Shown here: positions 20,724 through 31,897 of the stretch, one piece after another
Position numbering within the stretch: position 1 is the stretch's first letter
How the letters are laid out: each line of letters begins with the position of its first letter
Assembly (NCBI GenBank): GCA_025174535.1
Contig: JALBUN010000048.1
Span: 1,860,001-1,924,000, forward strand
Length of the DNA stretch: 64,000 nt
Direction of reading: 5' to 3'
From: Cantharellus purpuraceus
Lineage: Eukaryota > Basidiomycota > Agaricomycetes > Cantharellales > Hydnaceae
Position numbers and translations under genes: made by a program
The notes under the pieces: model-generated
What the model saw: only the letters and a program-made list of their open reading frames with translations
Told to the model about the DNA's origin: nothing
Database searches by the model: none

Positions 20724-22444
20724 ATGGTGAAACTACCAGCTAGCCTCCTTGGCGTCGTTCTCCTCGCCCGACATGGCGACCGTCTGGAATTCTTCCAAGA
20801 CCCACTTACCTACAACCCCGTCGAGACACTGCTCACGCCACTCGGAACAGCATGTCCATACTTATCGTATCTCTATTCTCATTCATAACCAACCTTCACT
20901 GCTAGGTTCAAGAGTCTACCCTCGGAAACTTCCTGCAGCACACGTACCTCGATTCTTCATCACCCTCTGCAATCAGCAATATTTCCTTCCCTGTTGCCAA
21001 TATTGATCAGCTGCGAGTACGTGCGGATGCCGCCGGGGAAGGTAGCACCATTCTAGCCTCTGTTGGGGCTCTGCTTCAAGGACTCTTTCCCCCGACTGAT
21101 GCTTTCAACATCACCCTTGCAAATGGCAGTGTCGTCGTCGGCGCCGGTGGCGGCTACCAGTTTATTCCAGGTACGAACCTGATCACCGTCACAGTAGCCT
21201 AATTATCTTGACTCTGCCCCGACAAACAGTGGAATCAGTGGTACCAGACCTCGACATTTCGCTAAACTCGTTCACTTCCTGCCCCGTAATCAACATCTGT
21301 GTATAAACTAACAAACTATTTGACGTGCCATTGCATTATAGATCTTTGATCAACACACCTTGGACTTTTATGCTTCTCAAGAATTCAAGGCGAAGGCGAA
21401 ACAAGCAGCACCATTTCTCGCAAAGCTCCAGCCTTTCCTTGGAAATCGTTCAATTGATTTCATCAATATGGTTAGACCTTTGTCTCAAGCGTCCATTTTC
21501 GTTTCTGGGACTAACGTGCCAGCAATAGTTTAATGTACGCCAGGGATGCTGATATGACGATGCTGAAACTTAAGAAATTCAGCGCAGATTTTCGATTTCG
21601 TGAACGTACAAAACATTCATAACCAAACTTTTGCCAAGGAACTACCGCCGACATTCTCCGAGCAGGCTTATGACCTTGCTAATTTCCACGAGGGCGGCGT
21701 TTTCGGTGATACTGCCGCAGACGGCATTGGCAACAGTAAGTATCCCATCATTGGAGAGTATGTTGCACATACGGATCAGCAAAATTTCGGTAATTCGAAT
21801 CGGGACTGTTCCTGACAGTTTTTGCTGGTCCAGTCGTACATCATACTCTCATAAGCGGTTTTTCTAATAGCAAGTTGACGTGCAGTTGCCATCCGCACAA
21901 TTCTACCGTCCATATTCACGGACCTTGCACGTATCGCCAACGCATCCGATCCGCTCAAATTTGCGCTAAATGAAATCTCTTACAAGCCGTTCATTAGCTT
22001 CTTCAATATCATGGAGGCACGCGCGGACGTAACTGGAAAAGGCAGCCAGCTCCTCTCCGGAATAGGTAGGCGATTACCGAATCTTTCATAGAACCCTAAC
22101 TAAATACTGTTCCTGGGGTCACTGACAGTCGACTATGCATCGGCGCTTGCAATTGAGTTGCACGCTCCCGCGACTCCAGAATCAGAGCCAATCGTCCTTT
22201 TTCAGTTCAAAAACGGCACAAGCGACCCCTCGTTTCACCCAGTTACACCCGGGATTTTTGGCGGTAATGTTACGGCAGTGCCACTGAGTTCTTTCGTGGA
22301 CAGGCTGGAGGTGCGCGATGCCATCAGCCTGTTATGATAGTTCTGACATGTCTTGGTGAGTTTGCTGCCATCAACAGCACAGCGCAGTGGTGTGCAGCCT
22401 GCAATCAGACCGCCCTGAGAGGATGTGCTGCGTGTACGGCATGA
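20724..22444 (+). CDS. Histidine acid phosphatase family protein
   Basis: The protein starts MVKLPASLLGVVLLARHGDR. The RHG box carries the phospho-accepting His of histidine acid phosphatases, here 17 residues from the start. After splicing it continues ESTLGNFLQHTYLDSSSP, a region IDQLRVRADAAGEGSTIL, then FDQHTLDFYASQEFKAKAK, IFDFVNVQNIHNQTFAKE, SEQAYDLANFHEGGVFGD, KFALNEISYKPFISFFNI and VDYASALAIELHAPATP. It ends Cys-rich (AQWCAACNQTALRGC) at TGA 22442-22444. About eight exons, one apparently only 6 nt (21539-21544, Phe-Asn). No signal peptide is obvious, because the RHG box lies so close to the start; an upstream exon could have been missed. The first intron does not have a clean GT donor in the right frame. 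Confidence 0.85.
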
Positions 22445-23799
22445 AGGACTCGCGAAATAAATTGTTGGAATATACGAGCGGCGCATGTTCTTGGACAGCG
22501 CCGAGGTACTCTATAGTTGGATCACTTATGTAATTCCTCCTGGCATCACGTGATTTATAGATACCATCAGAAGTCGTTTAGGACCAGGGGGTTTTAGAAC
22601 CAGTAATTATAGCAAACTTAACAAACTGAATTGCAATCAATCGCCAATAGTTTCATTCAGCAAAACCGTCCGGCTATCATTGAAAAGGAGAGAGAATCAA
22701 TTAGAATGCTCCGAGCGCTCTGAGCGTTTATGGTGCGCTATCTATATTGCCACTCTACGTGTGTCGGAAGGGATTATTGCAGTTCAACTGCACAATGTGC
22801 AAAGAGGAGCCAGGTGGCCAGTGTTGCATATGGAGAGGATAAACCAAAATCCCGCTACTGAACCGACCCCAGAATGACCGATCCTCTAGAGGTTGGACAT
22901 GTTATGTGGACCAAAATATAGGGAGTGCTCGAAAACACTACGCATCAGTGTGAATGAAGATTTGAAATATCTGTCTTCCGAAGAAGCTGTATCCTGAGCA
23001 GCACTATTTTCTTGAGCTTACATTATGGTAAGGCTGAGAAACTAGCAAGACGGGTCTGGGCGCTTGAGCTGGTATTGCGCAATCCTGGCATGTAATAATA
23101 CAATCATGATGTGTTGGGACAGCGTACAGCTGCTTGCTTCAGACTTTGGCCGGTGGATGGATTCATAATCGATCAATTAATCATCACTGTCAGGGTATAG
23201 ACGAGTCAGAAGAGAATGGCTTAATCTTGCCAGTGGCATTCAAAAAAGGATTAGGAAGCACCACTGCGACCAGAATGTGTACCGCAAAGGTTGGCTGCAC
23301 ACAACCATTGAAGCGGAGCTTCTTCGATGACGCAACCAGTGGACACCGGAACGTTTTCCTGCATGCGAATGAAATATTAGTAAAACTGTCTAATTGTCTT
23401 AAACTGCACGGCTATACGTCTTTCCCCTGGCTGCCAAAACACGATGTCAGCAGATCAGGGGATCTAAATTCTCGGCGATGCTTTCAGGAAAGCATCTACT
23501 TCTTTCTGCGTGCACTTGGCAGTTCCCCTACCATTGCTCCTTGTGACATGCGAGGTTGCTTCCATTTCACGCTGCAATTATAGGCACTCTTGGAACTGCA
23601 AGCCTGTGATTACACACGATGATGTCAGCCTTTCACGACGCGCTATAGGCGCGCCATAATACGTACACAACTTGGGGCGCTCGTCGATGGAGTTGATCTG
23701 ATCCGGTAAACTCCGACTACCGTGACTGACAAGGCCGCAAGTGGCTCTCGTACCTATAAATGCTTCCTTCTCTCATAGAACCCGAAACCAAGCATCCCA
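22445..23799. other. Intergenic region with no supported gene
   Basis: 1.35 kb between the phosphatase and the nitronate monooxygenase. A 149-codon open frame at 23134-23583 starts with a non-ATG codon and has no protein-like composition. I see no tRNA or repeat. Confidence 0.45.
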
Positions 23800-25068
23800 A
23801 TGCAGCAGATTCACACTTCTCTAACCTCTCTCCTTGGTGATTGGCATCGTTTGATTCTTGTCGACGCTGGTGCTGAACCGGGCATGTTTTGCTTTCAGGC
23901 ATTAACACACCAATCGTCTCTGCGACGATGGTGGGTGCAAGCGGCGGCAAGCTGGCGGCGACAGTGACTTTGACGGGTGGATATGGGTTCGCTGCTGGTG
24001 GTCAGACTCTCATACTATTGTTAGCCTCACCCTCTGACTTATAGGCTAATAGGCTTTAATGACAGAGCTGGGTTCATGCGTGAACTTGATGAAGCTAGAG
24101 ACATTCTTTCCACCCCACGGGATGCGCCTATTAAGATTGGTGCGGGGTTTTTGGGCTGGATGCTTGACGCAGGGGGAAAGCCAGTCGATACACTGGACGT
24201 CGCATTGGAACAGCGTGTTGAGAGTATATGGCTCTCCTTCGGGAATGACTTGGGAAAGTGGGTTGATTATATTCGGACATATGACCAGAATCGATCCAAC
24301 GCGCACAAGACGTTGATCTGGATCTTGGTGAATTCGGTCGCCGAGGCGGAAGCGGCTACCAATAAGTTGAAAGCGGATGTATTGGTCGTCCAAGGCAAGA
24401 ATCAGACGAGGTTCTATCGTCTTGTTTCTCAACTTGGAACTACTTTTATATAGGGATCGAGGCCGGCGGCCACGGCCACAGTGAAGCCCTGCCTCTGATC
24501 ACTCTCGTTCCTCTCATCAAGGAGGCACTCCCAGACTCGCCGCCGCTAGTCGCAGCAGGAGGTCTCGTGAACGGGGGCCAAGTAGCCGCGTTGCTCGTTC
24601 TTGGTGCCTCGGGAGCCGTTCTCGGAACACGATTCGCGGCTACCGTGGAAAGTATCTATTCGCCAAATCAGAAGGACGCGATACTCGCTGCCACGCATTC
24701 TGTTAGGAGTTTTGTATTTGACCAGGTTAGAGGGCTACTGGCGTGGCCAGCTGGTGTGGACGGGAGAGCGTTGTATAACAAGACACTTGAAGAAAACGCC
24801 AATGGAGTTGATTTTGAAGTGCAGAAGAAGCGGTTCTCAGAGGCGATGCGAAACGACGATACTTCTCGCATAGCGGTTTGGAGCGGTGCCTCTGTTGGAC
24901 TGGTCAATGAAATTGTTGGGGCCGAGGTGTGTATTAGAGGATTCTCAAACTCTCTATGGTGCTCATAGTCGTGACTTTTAGATCTTGACAAAGACCATTC
25001 ACCAGGATATTCTGACGCACCTTGGGCGTGTTTCTGGAATTATCGGTGAGAAGCGATGGCGTTTATAG
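23800..25068 (+). CDS. Nitronate monooxygenase (2-nitropropane dioxygenase family)
   Basis: FMN-dependent oxidation of alkyl nitronates. The ATG is at 23800 (MQQIHTSLTSLLG). After the first intron the TIM-barrel start reads INTPIVSATMVGASGGKLAA, then GFNDRAGFMRELDEARDI, GAGFLGWMLDAGGK and the GGHGHSEALPLITLVPLI segment, whose His is the catalytic candidate. The phosphate-binding part is VAAGGLVNGGQVAALLVLG then GAVLGTRF. The end is ILTKTIHQDILTHLGRVSG with a stop at 25066-25068. Length is about 350 residues, normal for the family. The intron before IEAGGHG fits a GC-AG intron (CAAG/gcaaga ... tatag). Class is uncertain (nitronate or propionate-3-nitronate substrate). The gene lies 0.5 kb upstream of Arp8 on the same strand. 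Confidence 0.93.
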
Positions 25069-25579
25069 CGATACTCTTTACGTGTATTTTTGAGCCCAAT
25101 TGAAAGTAAAAAAAACACCCTTCTATGAGCAACCACTGTGCCATAGAGTTGGCTACTCGACAGACTTGAATTGAGTGAATAATATGGGCTCTTGGGTATC
25201 CTTGTAGGGGCTTTCAAGAATACGAACCTCTCTTCTTTCATGAACTCGTCACTACGTGACTGGTTTGTTTTTCTGTTTCCTTAGAGGGGGACAACTCCAT
25301 CTGATGTCCGATGTGTTTCTGGGACAAGCTTCCGAATAACGGCTCCCCGTCCTACACATGGACCTTGACTGAGAGTATGACTGGGTGAATCTTCACTTTG
25401 GCGCTGTACCCTTGGAGGCGTTGACATCCACATTTGGATAACCGGCCGTGAGAAAGTTGGCCATGTACAAGACACACAGACACCCACAAAGTCGATCGTA
25501 TTTGGTATCTTTGGGTCGTTTCAGTGTCGTTCTCTGTGCTGCTTTAGCTCCGTCCCAGGTCGCTCTACTCTGGTAAAAT
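25069..25579. other. Spacer between nitronate monooxygenase and Arp8
   Basis: About 510 bp holding the 3' end of one gene and the promoter of the next. Reverse-strand open frames overlap here, but their codons are shadows of the Arp8 first exon. Nothing else is seen. Confidence 0.45.
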
Positions 25580-28500
25580 ATGCCGCGGGGATTCCCAAGC
25601 ACTAAGAAGGATGAGGTTCCGATGCGGTTCACCTTGTTCAACATTCCACCCCAGTACGCGTCGATCGGCTCCACCGCAGCTGCGACTAACATGTTTGTAG
25701 AATGAACCAGAAGCAAGGGGGATCGCACTATGTCAAGTCTGAGGAGCAGACGCTGTGGGGTCGAAATAAGAAGCTGGCCAAGAACACGGAAGCCAGTGCA
25801 CCGCTGGAAGTGAGGCTTGTGTTGTTGCAATTCGGCTGGGTTCGATTGAGATTTCGCAGGGACGTCGTGGGTCCAATGTCATTGTGATTCACCCGGGAAC
25901 CCGCTTTTTGCGCATTGGTCGCGCGTCGGATGTCTTTCCTGTTGCAGTACCACACGTGATTGCCAGAAAATCAAAGGTTCCAGTACCGCCACCCGCGCAC
26001 GTATTGTCTATAGTGGGGAATACAAAGAGAGAGGCAAACAGGACAGAAAATAATCAGTCCGGTGAGGACGATGCTATGGACGTGGATGGTGCACCGCGAG
26101 AGCCCTGGGATCCTGTTCGTTCCTGTTTCTTATGACCATGTTCCTGCGTTTCTATGCCTCTCGTTTACAGATCGATCCAAGGACCTCACCGATTGCGTCC
26201 TCTCTTCGGGATAGAATGGTGTTTTATAAACTCCAAATCACGCCCCGGGCGACCGAAGTCTGCTCTGCGTTCAACGGCCAAGTCAAGGCAGAAATAGTTC
26301 CTGACCACAATGACCCATACAGAATAGAATGGATAGACGGAGAGTTGACCGATGATGTCCTCGTTGGCGAAAAGGCTGGTCTTGACCTACGCCAAGGTTT
26401 TTAAGGGGTAACCTGATGGTATGGTATGCATAGGCCCTCAGACTTGCAGATCCACACCGAATGGGTTATACTGTCCGGTGGCCATTTCGCGGAAGCCGAT
26501 TCAACGCCTTTGATTACGCACGTGCAGGGCCGCATGCGCTCTTAAACGACATTGAGGCTATATGGAGCTCGGTCCTGCGGAAAATGCTAAAAATACCATC
26601 CGACACTTTCAAGGTGCGTTTATTCCCCTGGACCCGTCCGAAATGACCATGAAAATTTCTTCTCCTGGCACAAGCTAATTGGAGCATGGACTGTGTAGGA
26701 CTTTTCAGTGGTTCTGATTGTCCCTGACTTGTTCGAACGCCCGTATGTGCGCGAGCTCGTCAACATGATCCTGGTTCAGATGGGGTTCAAACAGGTTTGC
26801 GTTCAACAGGTATGCACGTCTCTGAGTTGGCGCGAGTGTGAGATTATGCTTGGGTGTACTATCCACACTCTTTGTTCGTTTGTCTCTGGCATGAAGAGGT
26901 GTTGAGCTCGACTGTGACTGTTTAGGAATCTCTCAGTGCTACGTTTGGTGCTGGGATCTCGAATGCCTGCGTCATTGATGCTGGCGCGGCCAAGACGAGT
27001 ATTGCCATCGTGGACGAGGGACTTGTCCTCCCGGATTCTCGGTGCGTAGACTCACATATATTCACACTCGACGCCTCGCGAACGGACGCTTGGCTGATCT
27101 GTACGTAGGATAAGTCTCAACATGGGTGGTGACGACATCACCGAGTTTCTGCTGGCACTCCTTGAACGGGTCCACTTTCCGTACCGTGACGCAGATCTCT
27201 CGCACTCTTATGACTGGAATCTGATAGAGGAGCTGAAAGCCAAGCTATGTACATTGGCCGAGGTGAGTAGCCTCGTCTGTGCTGCGCTGCCCGACTCTGT
27301 GATGCGGAGCTGTCAGGTCGACGTGGCGATGGATATGAATGATGTGGTCGTGCGACGACCCGGGAAGCCGACCGAAAAGTACGCTTTTCGTGCCTATAAC
27401 GAAACCATACTGGCGCCAATGGTGCGTGTTTGTATGTCGCCAACGACACGACGACCGACGCTCTGCAGTGCCTATTCGAGCCACGCGTGATCGACTTTGA
27501 GCGCAAGCTGGTGTACATGCGCCCGCTATGGAATCCGGATGTGGGAGACGACATTGTCGAGCAGGCGGACGATCAGATAGTGAGCATGATCGTGTCGGGA
27601 TTCTACATGTGTACACTAACACGCGCCACGGAGACGCAAGCGATGAAGATCTCCACGCAGCACTTGTTCCCGCCCGCCGCGGTGGTGACACCCACTGCCC
27701 CCCCAGCAGCGGCCCCCGCACCGCCTGTCCCCGCACCGGCTCTGCCCTTGCCCGCTGCAGAGCGTGCACCCACGCCCCCCGCGCCGTCCCCGCCCCCCGC
27801 GGAAGCGGGGAGACGGCCCGTGTACGGACGGCCCATGTTTACGGTGGCTCCGCAGGCAGCGCAGGCGACTGATGCAGGGCCGCCGCCGCAGATTGGGTCG
27901 TTTGCGGGACGCACCGAGTCCAAGTTTATCTCGTTGGGTGCGAGCGATTTTGAGGCGGCGGTGCAGGGCAACGCGAGCTGGACGGGAGCGGGGGGGAAGG
28001 ATGGTGCCAAGGACGGGGCAGCAGCCCCGGCCGAGGCGACGAAAAAGGGGGACGGGGAGCCACAGCAGAGGCCAGAGGGTGCTGCAGGTGTGTGATTTCG
28101 GTGCATGCTTGCCAGGGCCGAGACCAATGAGTGCCAGACGTGGCTGGCACAGTGGCGCCTGCCGCGGTGCACCCGCCAGCACCTGGGACGCACGGCACGG
28201 GGGGAGGGTTCGGGATCGACGTGGCGTTCGAGGCAGGCAAGCTCCCGCTGGACGTTGCGATTTTCAACAGTGCGCGGGCTGCGGGGGGAGACGACAAGAT
28301 ACGCAAGTATCTGCAGGCTGTGCTGGTGGTGGGAGGGAGCGCACTGGTGCCGGGGATGGCGCATGCCTTGGAAAGTCGGTGAGTGGCCAATTGGGTCCGG
28401 ATCTGGGCGGGCATCGGCTTACCCATTTGTGGGCAGCTTGCAGGCGATTGCGACACCGCTTGTGGCGGATATGGACAAGGTGCAGATCATTGCGCCGCCG

Positions 28501-28725
28501 CGAGACGTGGATCCTCGGGTGTTGTGCTGGAAGGGAGGCGCCGTGCTGGGCAAGATGGATGCGGCGGCAGACCTGTGGGTGGGCAGGCATGATTGGGTGA
28601 GTGGGGGCGTGCCTTGGGCTGCCAAAAGGGGACAGCCTGCCATGTGAAGGGAACCAGGTGCTGACGGATATGGGCAGGAGTTTTTGGGGATGCGGGGGCT
28701 GAAGGAGCGATCGTTTTTCTTGTGA
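25580..28725 (+). CDS. ARP8: Actin-related protein 8 (INO80 chromatin remodelling complex)
   Basis: Arp8 forms part of the actin/Arp module of INO80 and binds nucleosomes or linker DNA. The start at 25580 (MPRGFPSTKKDEVPMRFTLF) splices to MNQKQGGSHYVKSEEQTLW, the Arp8 signature. Then follow VIVIHPGTRFLRIGRASDVF, a Ser/Asp-rich insertion, YTVRWPFRGSRFNAFDYARA, LMLKIPSD-like KMLKIPSDTFK, VLIVPDLFERPYVRELVNMI, ACVIDAGAAKTSIAIVDEGL, MGGDDITEFLLALLERVHFP and AVLVVGGSALVPGMAHALES. The end is EFLGMRGLKERSFFL with a stop at 28723-28725. A large Pro/Ala-rich insertion (about 27665-28095) precedes the last actin subdomain. About ten exons. The 3' half is much more GC-rich than the 5' half. Confidence 0.95.
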
Positions 28726-29633
28726 GCAAGGAGGAATTGGTCCGGGAGCACGTTGTCCGGCGATCGCTGCCGGGGCCGTTGCATGGGGCGTGGATGGGTG
28801 TTGCCGTGGGCTCACACGAGCCGCCCTGGGCCGTGATCAGGGGGGCGATGCGGTGCGCGAGAGGGGGGAAGGGGTGGCGGCGCGTGGGGGCGCCACTGGC
28901 GAAGGGGGTGTGTGTGTGTAGCGGCGGGATGTGCACGGAACAGAGCTGTTTCAGAGAGGTGCCCGACGCCGACCGAATGCGACATACAGGGCCAAACAGG
29001 GAGATATAACGGGATATATTGGCGAATTCTGTCCCCGGCTGTGGGGCAATCAAGATATCCCTAGATCCCACCCTTGCCCCGAACCTAGATACCACCCAAA
29101 CAGCAGGATCCGCCCCCGGACCCCGACGACGCCCGTCACGCAGACGGGCCCGTTTGGGACCGGATTTGCAGCCAAGTGGGGTGTGACGGCGTGACAGGGG
29201 GTCGGCGGGGTCTCTGCCCCGCACATCACGGAGGACCGGCACTGCAGGATGACACCTTGCCGGGGACACACACACTGGGGCTCAGCCCGCGGGGCCAGTC
29301 TGTTTTTGATTGCAAATTGGCATGCTGCTGTGGCCGCCGCCCAGGTGCCCGGCGCCGCGATCGCACCTTGGCGCCTCCGCTCGTGGCGGAGGCTGTTTGG
29401 CAGGGATTGGATTGGGTGCATATGCACAGAAAAATGTTTTTCTCGTGGATCCTCCCCCTTTATAGGCGGGGCCTTTGGCTGCTGCTCCCCAAGTTCCATC
29501 TCTCCTCCTCCTCCTCCTCCTCCCCCGCCGCTGCGTCCTGGAACACCGCCCCCCCCCCGACGCGTCCAGTCGCGCCCCGACCCGCCCGCCCCGCAGCAGC
29601 AGCTATCCCTCCCCAGACCCGCCCGTTGCGCCA
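28726..29633. other. GC-rich intergenic region and promoter of the CON7-like gene
   Basis: About 900 bp of GC-rich DNA. A CTC/TCC-rich run (about 29500-29530) and a C-rich stretch (about 29550-29560) lie just upstream of the next start codon, as in many basidiomycete promoters. Open frames on both strands are long only because GC-rich DNA has few stops. Confidence 0.5.
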
Positions 29634-31304
29634 ATGTCGCTGCACGACTTTGGTCTGCTCAGCGCGCCCGCCAGCCACGACCACTTTCCCTCTGCCTTCA
29701 TGCAGGGCTACCACCCCCACCCCCCCCCCCACAGCTACGAGCAGGAGCGCTACCCGTCCGCCGCCGCCCCGCCGCCGCCCCTCGACAGGTACATGCACCC
29801 CGTCCACGCAGACCTCCCCGCCCAGCTCCCCCGCGACCCGTACCTCCCCCACGACCGCCGTGGGCAGCCCGGCCTGTCCGCCGCGTCTGCGTACCCGCAC
29901 GCCTTTGAGTACACACACAACCCCATCGCCCACTCGTCCCTCCTCCATGCGCCCCGCGGCGCCCCCTCCGCGTCCCCCGACCGGCCCCCGCCCGCCGTCG
30001 TCCGTCCCGTGCTCGGCTTCGACCCCCGTCCCCCGCACGCCGGGTGGACCCCCAAGGAGGAGGTCGACGACGACGAGCAGTCCCGCGAGCTCCTCGCCGG
30101 TGCCGTCACCAGCCGCAGCCCCGCAGGCTCCCTCCTGCACAGTCCCGTGAGTCCCGCATACACCCACTGGCCGCACGCCGTTCACCCGTGCCCGCCCCAG
30201 ATCGAGCCCCGCGACGAGTCGCAGTCGCCCGCGCAGCCCGCCCCGTCTCCCGCCCCCTCCAAGACGTATTCCTTTGTCTCGCTCCCCGGAAACGCCGTCC
30301 GCAAGCGGCCCCGTCGCCGCTACGACGAGATTGAGCGGCTCTACGCCTGTTCGTGGCCGGACTGCACAAAAGCATACGGCACGCTCAACCACCTCAACGC
30401 ACATGTGAGTATGCAGCGCCACGGCCCCAAACGCAGCCCTGCCGGTGAGTCCCAGCCCCCTCCCAGCCCCCTTGCAGCCGGCACCCAGTGTTCATTCGCG
30501 CCCGCCCCCGCAGAGTTCAAGGAGCTGCGCAAGCAGTGGCGCCAACAGAAAAAGCACGACTCTGGCGCTGCCAGTCCTGCAGCCACCACCCCCCGCCCGT
30601 CGGCTGCCGCTGCGCCCCCGACCGCCCCCAGCGCAACCGCGGTCACGCGGCGTCGGCGCGCCACCGAGTCGGCACTGTCCCTGTCCCTCCCCAGCGACCT
30701 TGCCCTTGACCAGCACCAGCACCAGCACCAGCACCAGCCCCACCCGCAGCAGCAGGGAGCACATGCCGCGCACCGGCTCTCCCTGGGCGACCTGCGCTAC
30801 CCGCCCCCGTCAGACGACGAGGGCACCGCGCTCGGTCCGTCCCCCACGTCGACCACGTCGGATTCCGTGGCGTATTGGCAGGACTCGCCCATCTCGCCCG
30901 AGACGCTCGAGGCGCACCATGGGCACGCCGGGCACGCCGGTGGTGGTGGTGGTGGTGGTGGTGCTGGCGGCGGCAGCGGCGCGGGTGGAGTGGGGCGTTT
31001 GTCGCCTCCGCTGAGTCGCCTGCCGCCGGACAGCACGCTCTTGACGCCGCTGCCGGGGTACCGCGCGCCGTCCCCGTCCCCGCCGCCGCTGCCACACCCC
31101 CATGATGCGCACGCGCACCTGCTGCAGCACTCGCCGCACCAGCAGGGGCAGCCCATGTCGCGGCTGGGCCCCGGCAGCACGCTGTTGCAGCCGTTGCATG
31201 CCTCGACGCTGGCGACGCTGTCGCCGCCCCAGCCGCAGGACCATCACGGTGCGCGGTCGCCCGAGAGGGGGTATGAGATGTACCAGGACCGACGGCCTGC
31301 ATGA
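29634..31304 (+). CDS. C2H2 zinc-finger transcription factor, CON7-like
   Basis: The start ATG at 29634 gives MSLHDFGLLSAPASHDHF. A long disordered His/Pro/Ser-rich N-terminus is followed by a conserved block: TYSFVSLPGNAVRKRPRRRY, then EIERLYACSWPDCTKAYGTL and NHLNAHVSMQRHGPKRSP. This is one C2H2 finger (C-x4-C-x12-H-x5-H) with flanks. An in-frame 69-nt intron at 30445-30513 (gtgagt...ccgcag) interrupts the next part, so the protein reads SPA then EFKELRKQWRQQKK. This finger plus the EFKE(L/I)RK tail matches the CON7 family of ascomycete regulators of cell wall and morphogenesis genes. The C-terminus has (HQ)n and Gly runs and ends at 31302-31304. DNA binding is inferred from family; targets are unknown. 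Confidence 0.85.
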   Translation: MSLHDFGLLSAPASHDHFPSAFMQGYHPHPPPHSYEQERYPSAAAPPPPLDRYMHPVHADLPAQLPRDPYLPHDRRGQPGLSAASAYPHAFEYTHNPIAHSSLLHAPRGAPSASPDRPPPAVVRPVLGFDPRPPHAGWTPKEEVDDDEQSRELLAGAVTSRSPAGSLLHSPVSPAYTHWPHAVHPCPPQIEPRDESQSPAQPAPSPAPSKTYSFVSLPGNAVRKRPRRRYDEIERLYACSWPDCTKAYGTLNHLNAHVSMQRHGPKRSPAGESQPPPSPLAAGTQCSFAPAPAEFKELRKQWRQQKKHDSGAASPAATTPRPSAAAAPPTAPSATAVTRRRRATESALSLSLPSDLALDQHQHQHQHQPHPQQQGAHAAHRLSLGDLRYPPPSDDEGTALGPSPTSTTSDSVAYWQDSPISPETLEAHHGHAGHAGGGGGGGGAGGGSGAGGVGRLSPPLSRLPPDSTLLTPLPGYRAPSPSPPPLPHPHDAHAHLLQHSPHQQGQPMSRLGPGSTLLQPLHASTLATLSPPQPQDHHGARSPERGYEMYQDRRPA

Positions 31305-31866
31305 GTCGTGTTGCTCTGATCTATGCGTTTTGTTCTTGCGTTGTCTCCCCCCCCTCCCCCACCCAATACAGGTGATATCCCCCTGGGAGTCTTCCTTGTT
31401 CTTTTTCCCTTAAAGCGAACTCTCGACTCGACTTGGCCCCCCTCTCCTTTTATGGCATGGCTTCTTCCCGGTGTCGCGCAATTATTTCTTAAATCTATGT
31501 GCAATCTTTTGTTTTCGTTTTTTGTGTTTTTTTTCCGTACCCCGCATCCGCGATTTCTCTCTTCTACGTTGTATCCCTGGCTTTTTGTTGATACCGAGTA
31601 CCCCCCCCCTAGCCCTTTTTACTTACTACATACATACACACCCTCTCTACAAGTGTAAGTTACTCTAGTTTTGTGCATCCATTTTGCTTTCTTCTGAATA
31701 CAGGCCTGATCGCATCTGCCGCGGACGCCCGGCGAGAAGGGGATCAAGCAAGTCACCGTGCCCGGGCAGGACGGGACGGGTGGCATAAAAGTGGAATTAT
31801 CTTATAAGATCCATCAACAAATTCTGAAACAAGCTGGTCGTGTCTGATCACATTGGCTGGCGCGTG

Positions 31867-31897
31867 TGGGTCTGTGTGTGTGTGTGTGTGTGTGTGG
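31867..31897. repeat. (TG)n microsatellite
   Basis: About fourteen TG units after gtgggtc. A shorter run of the same kind lies at about 32178-32195 and a third (gt)n at about 36628-36638. Confidence 0.9.

Noticed and set aside
23134..23583. 149-codon frame between phosphatase and nitronate monooxygenase
   Set aside because: It begins with a non-ATG codon, has no domain or biased composition and no introns with conserved flanks.
27603..28364. Reverse-strand frames of 180-250 codons opposite Arp8
   Set aside because: Composition is low-complexity Arg/Pro/Gly and mirrors the GC-rich Arp8 exons; no domain is seen.
29460..30422. Reverse-strand open frame of 320 codons opposite the CON7-like gene
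   Set aside because: It is a shadow of GC-rich DNA with few stops; the forward strand carries the conserved zinc finger.
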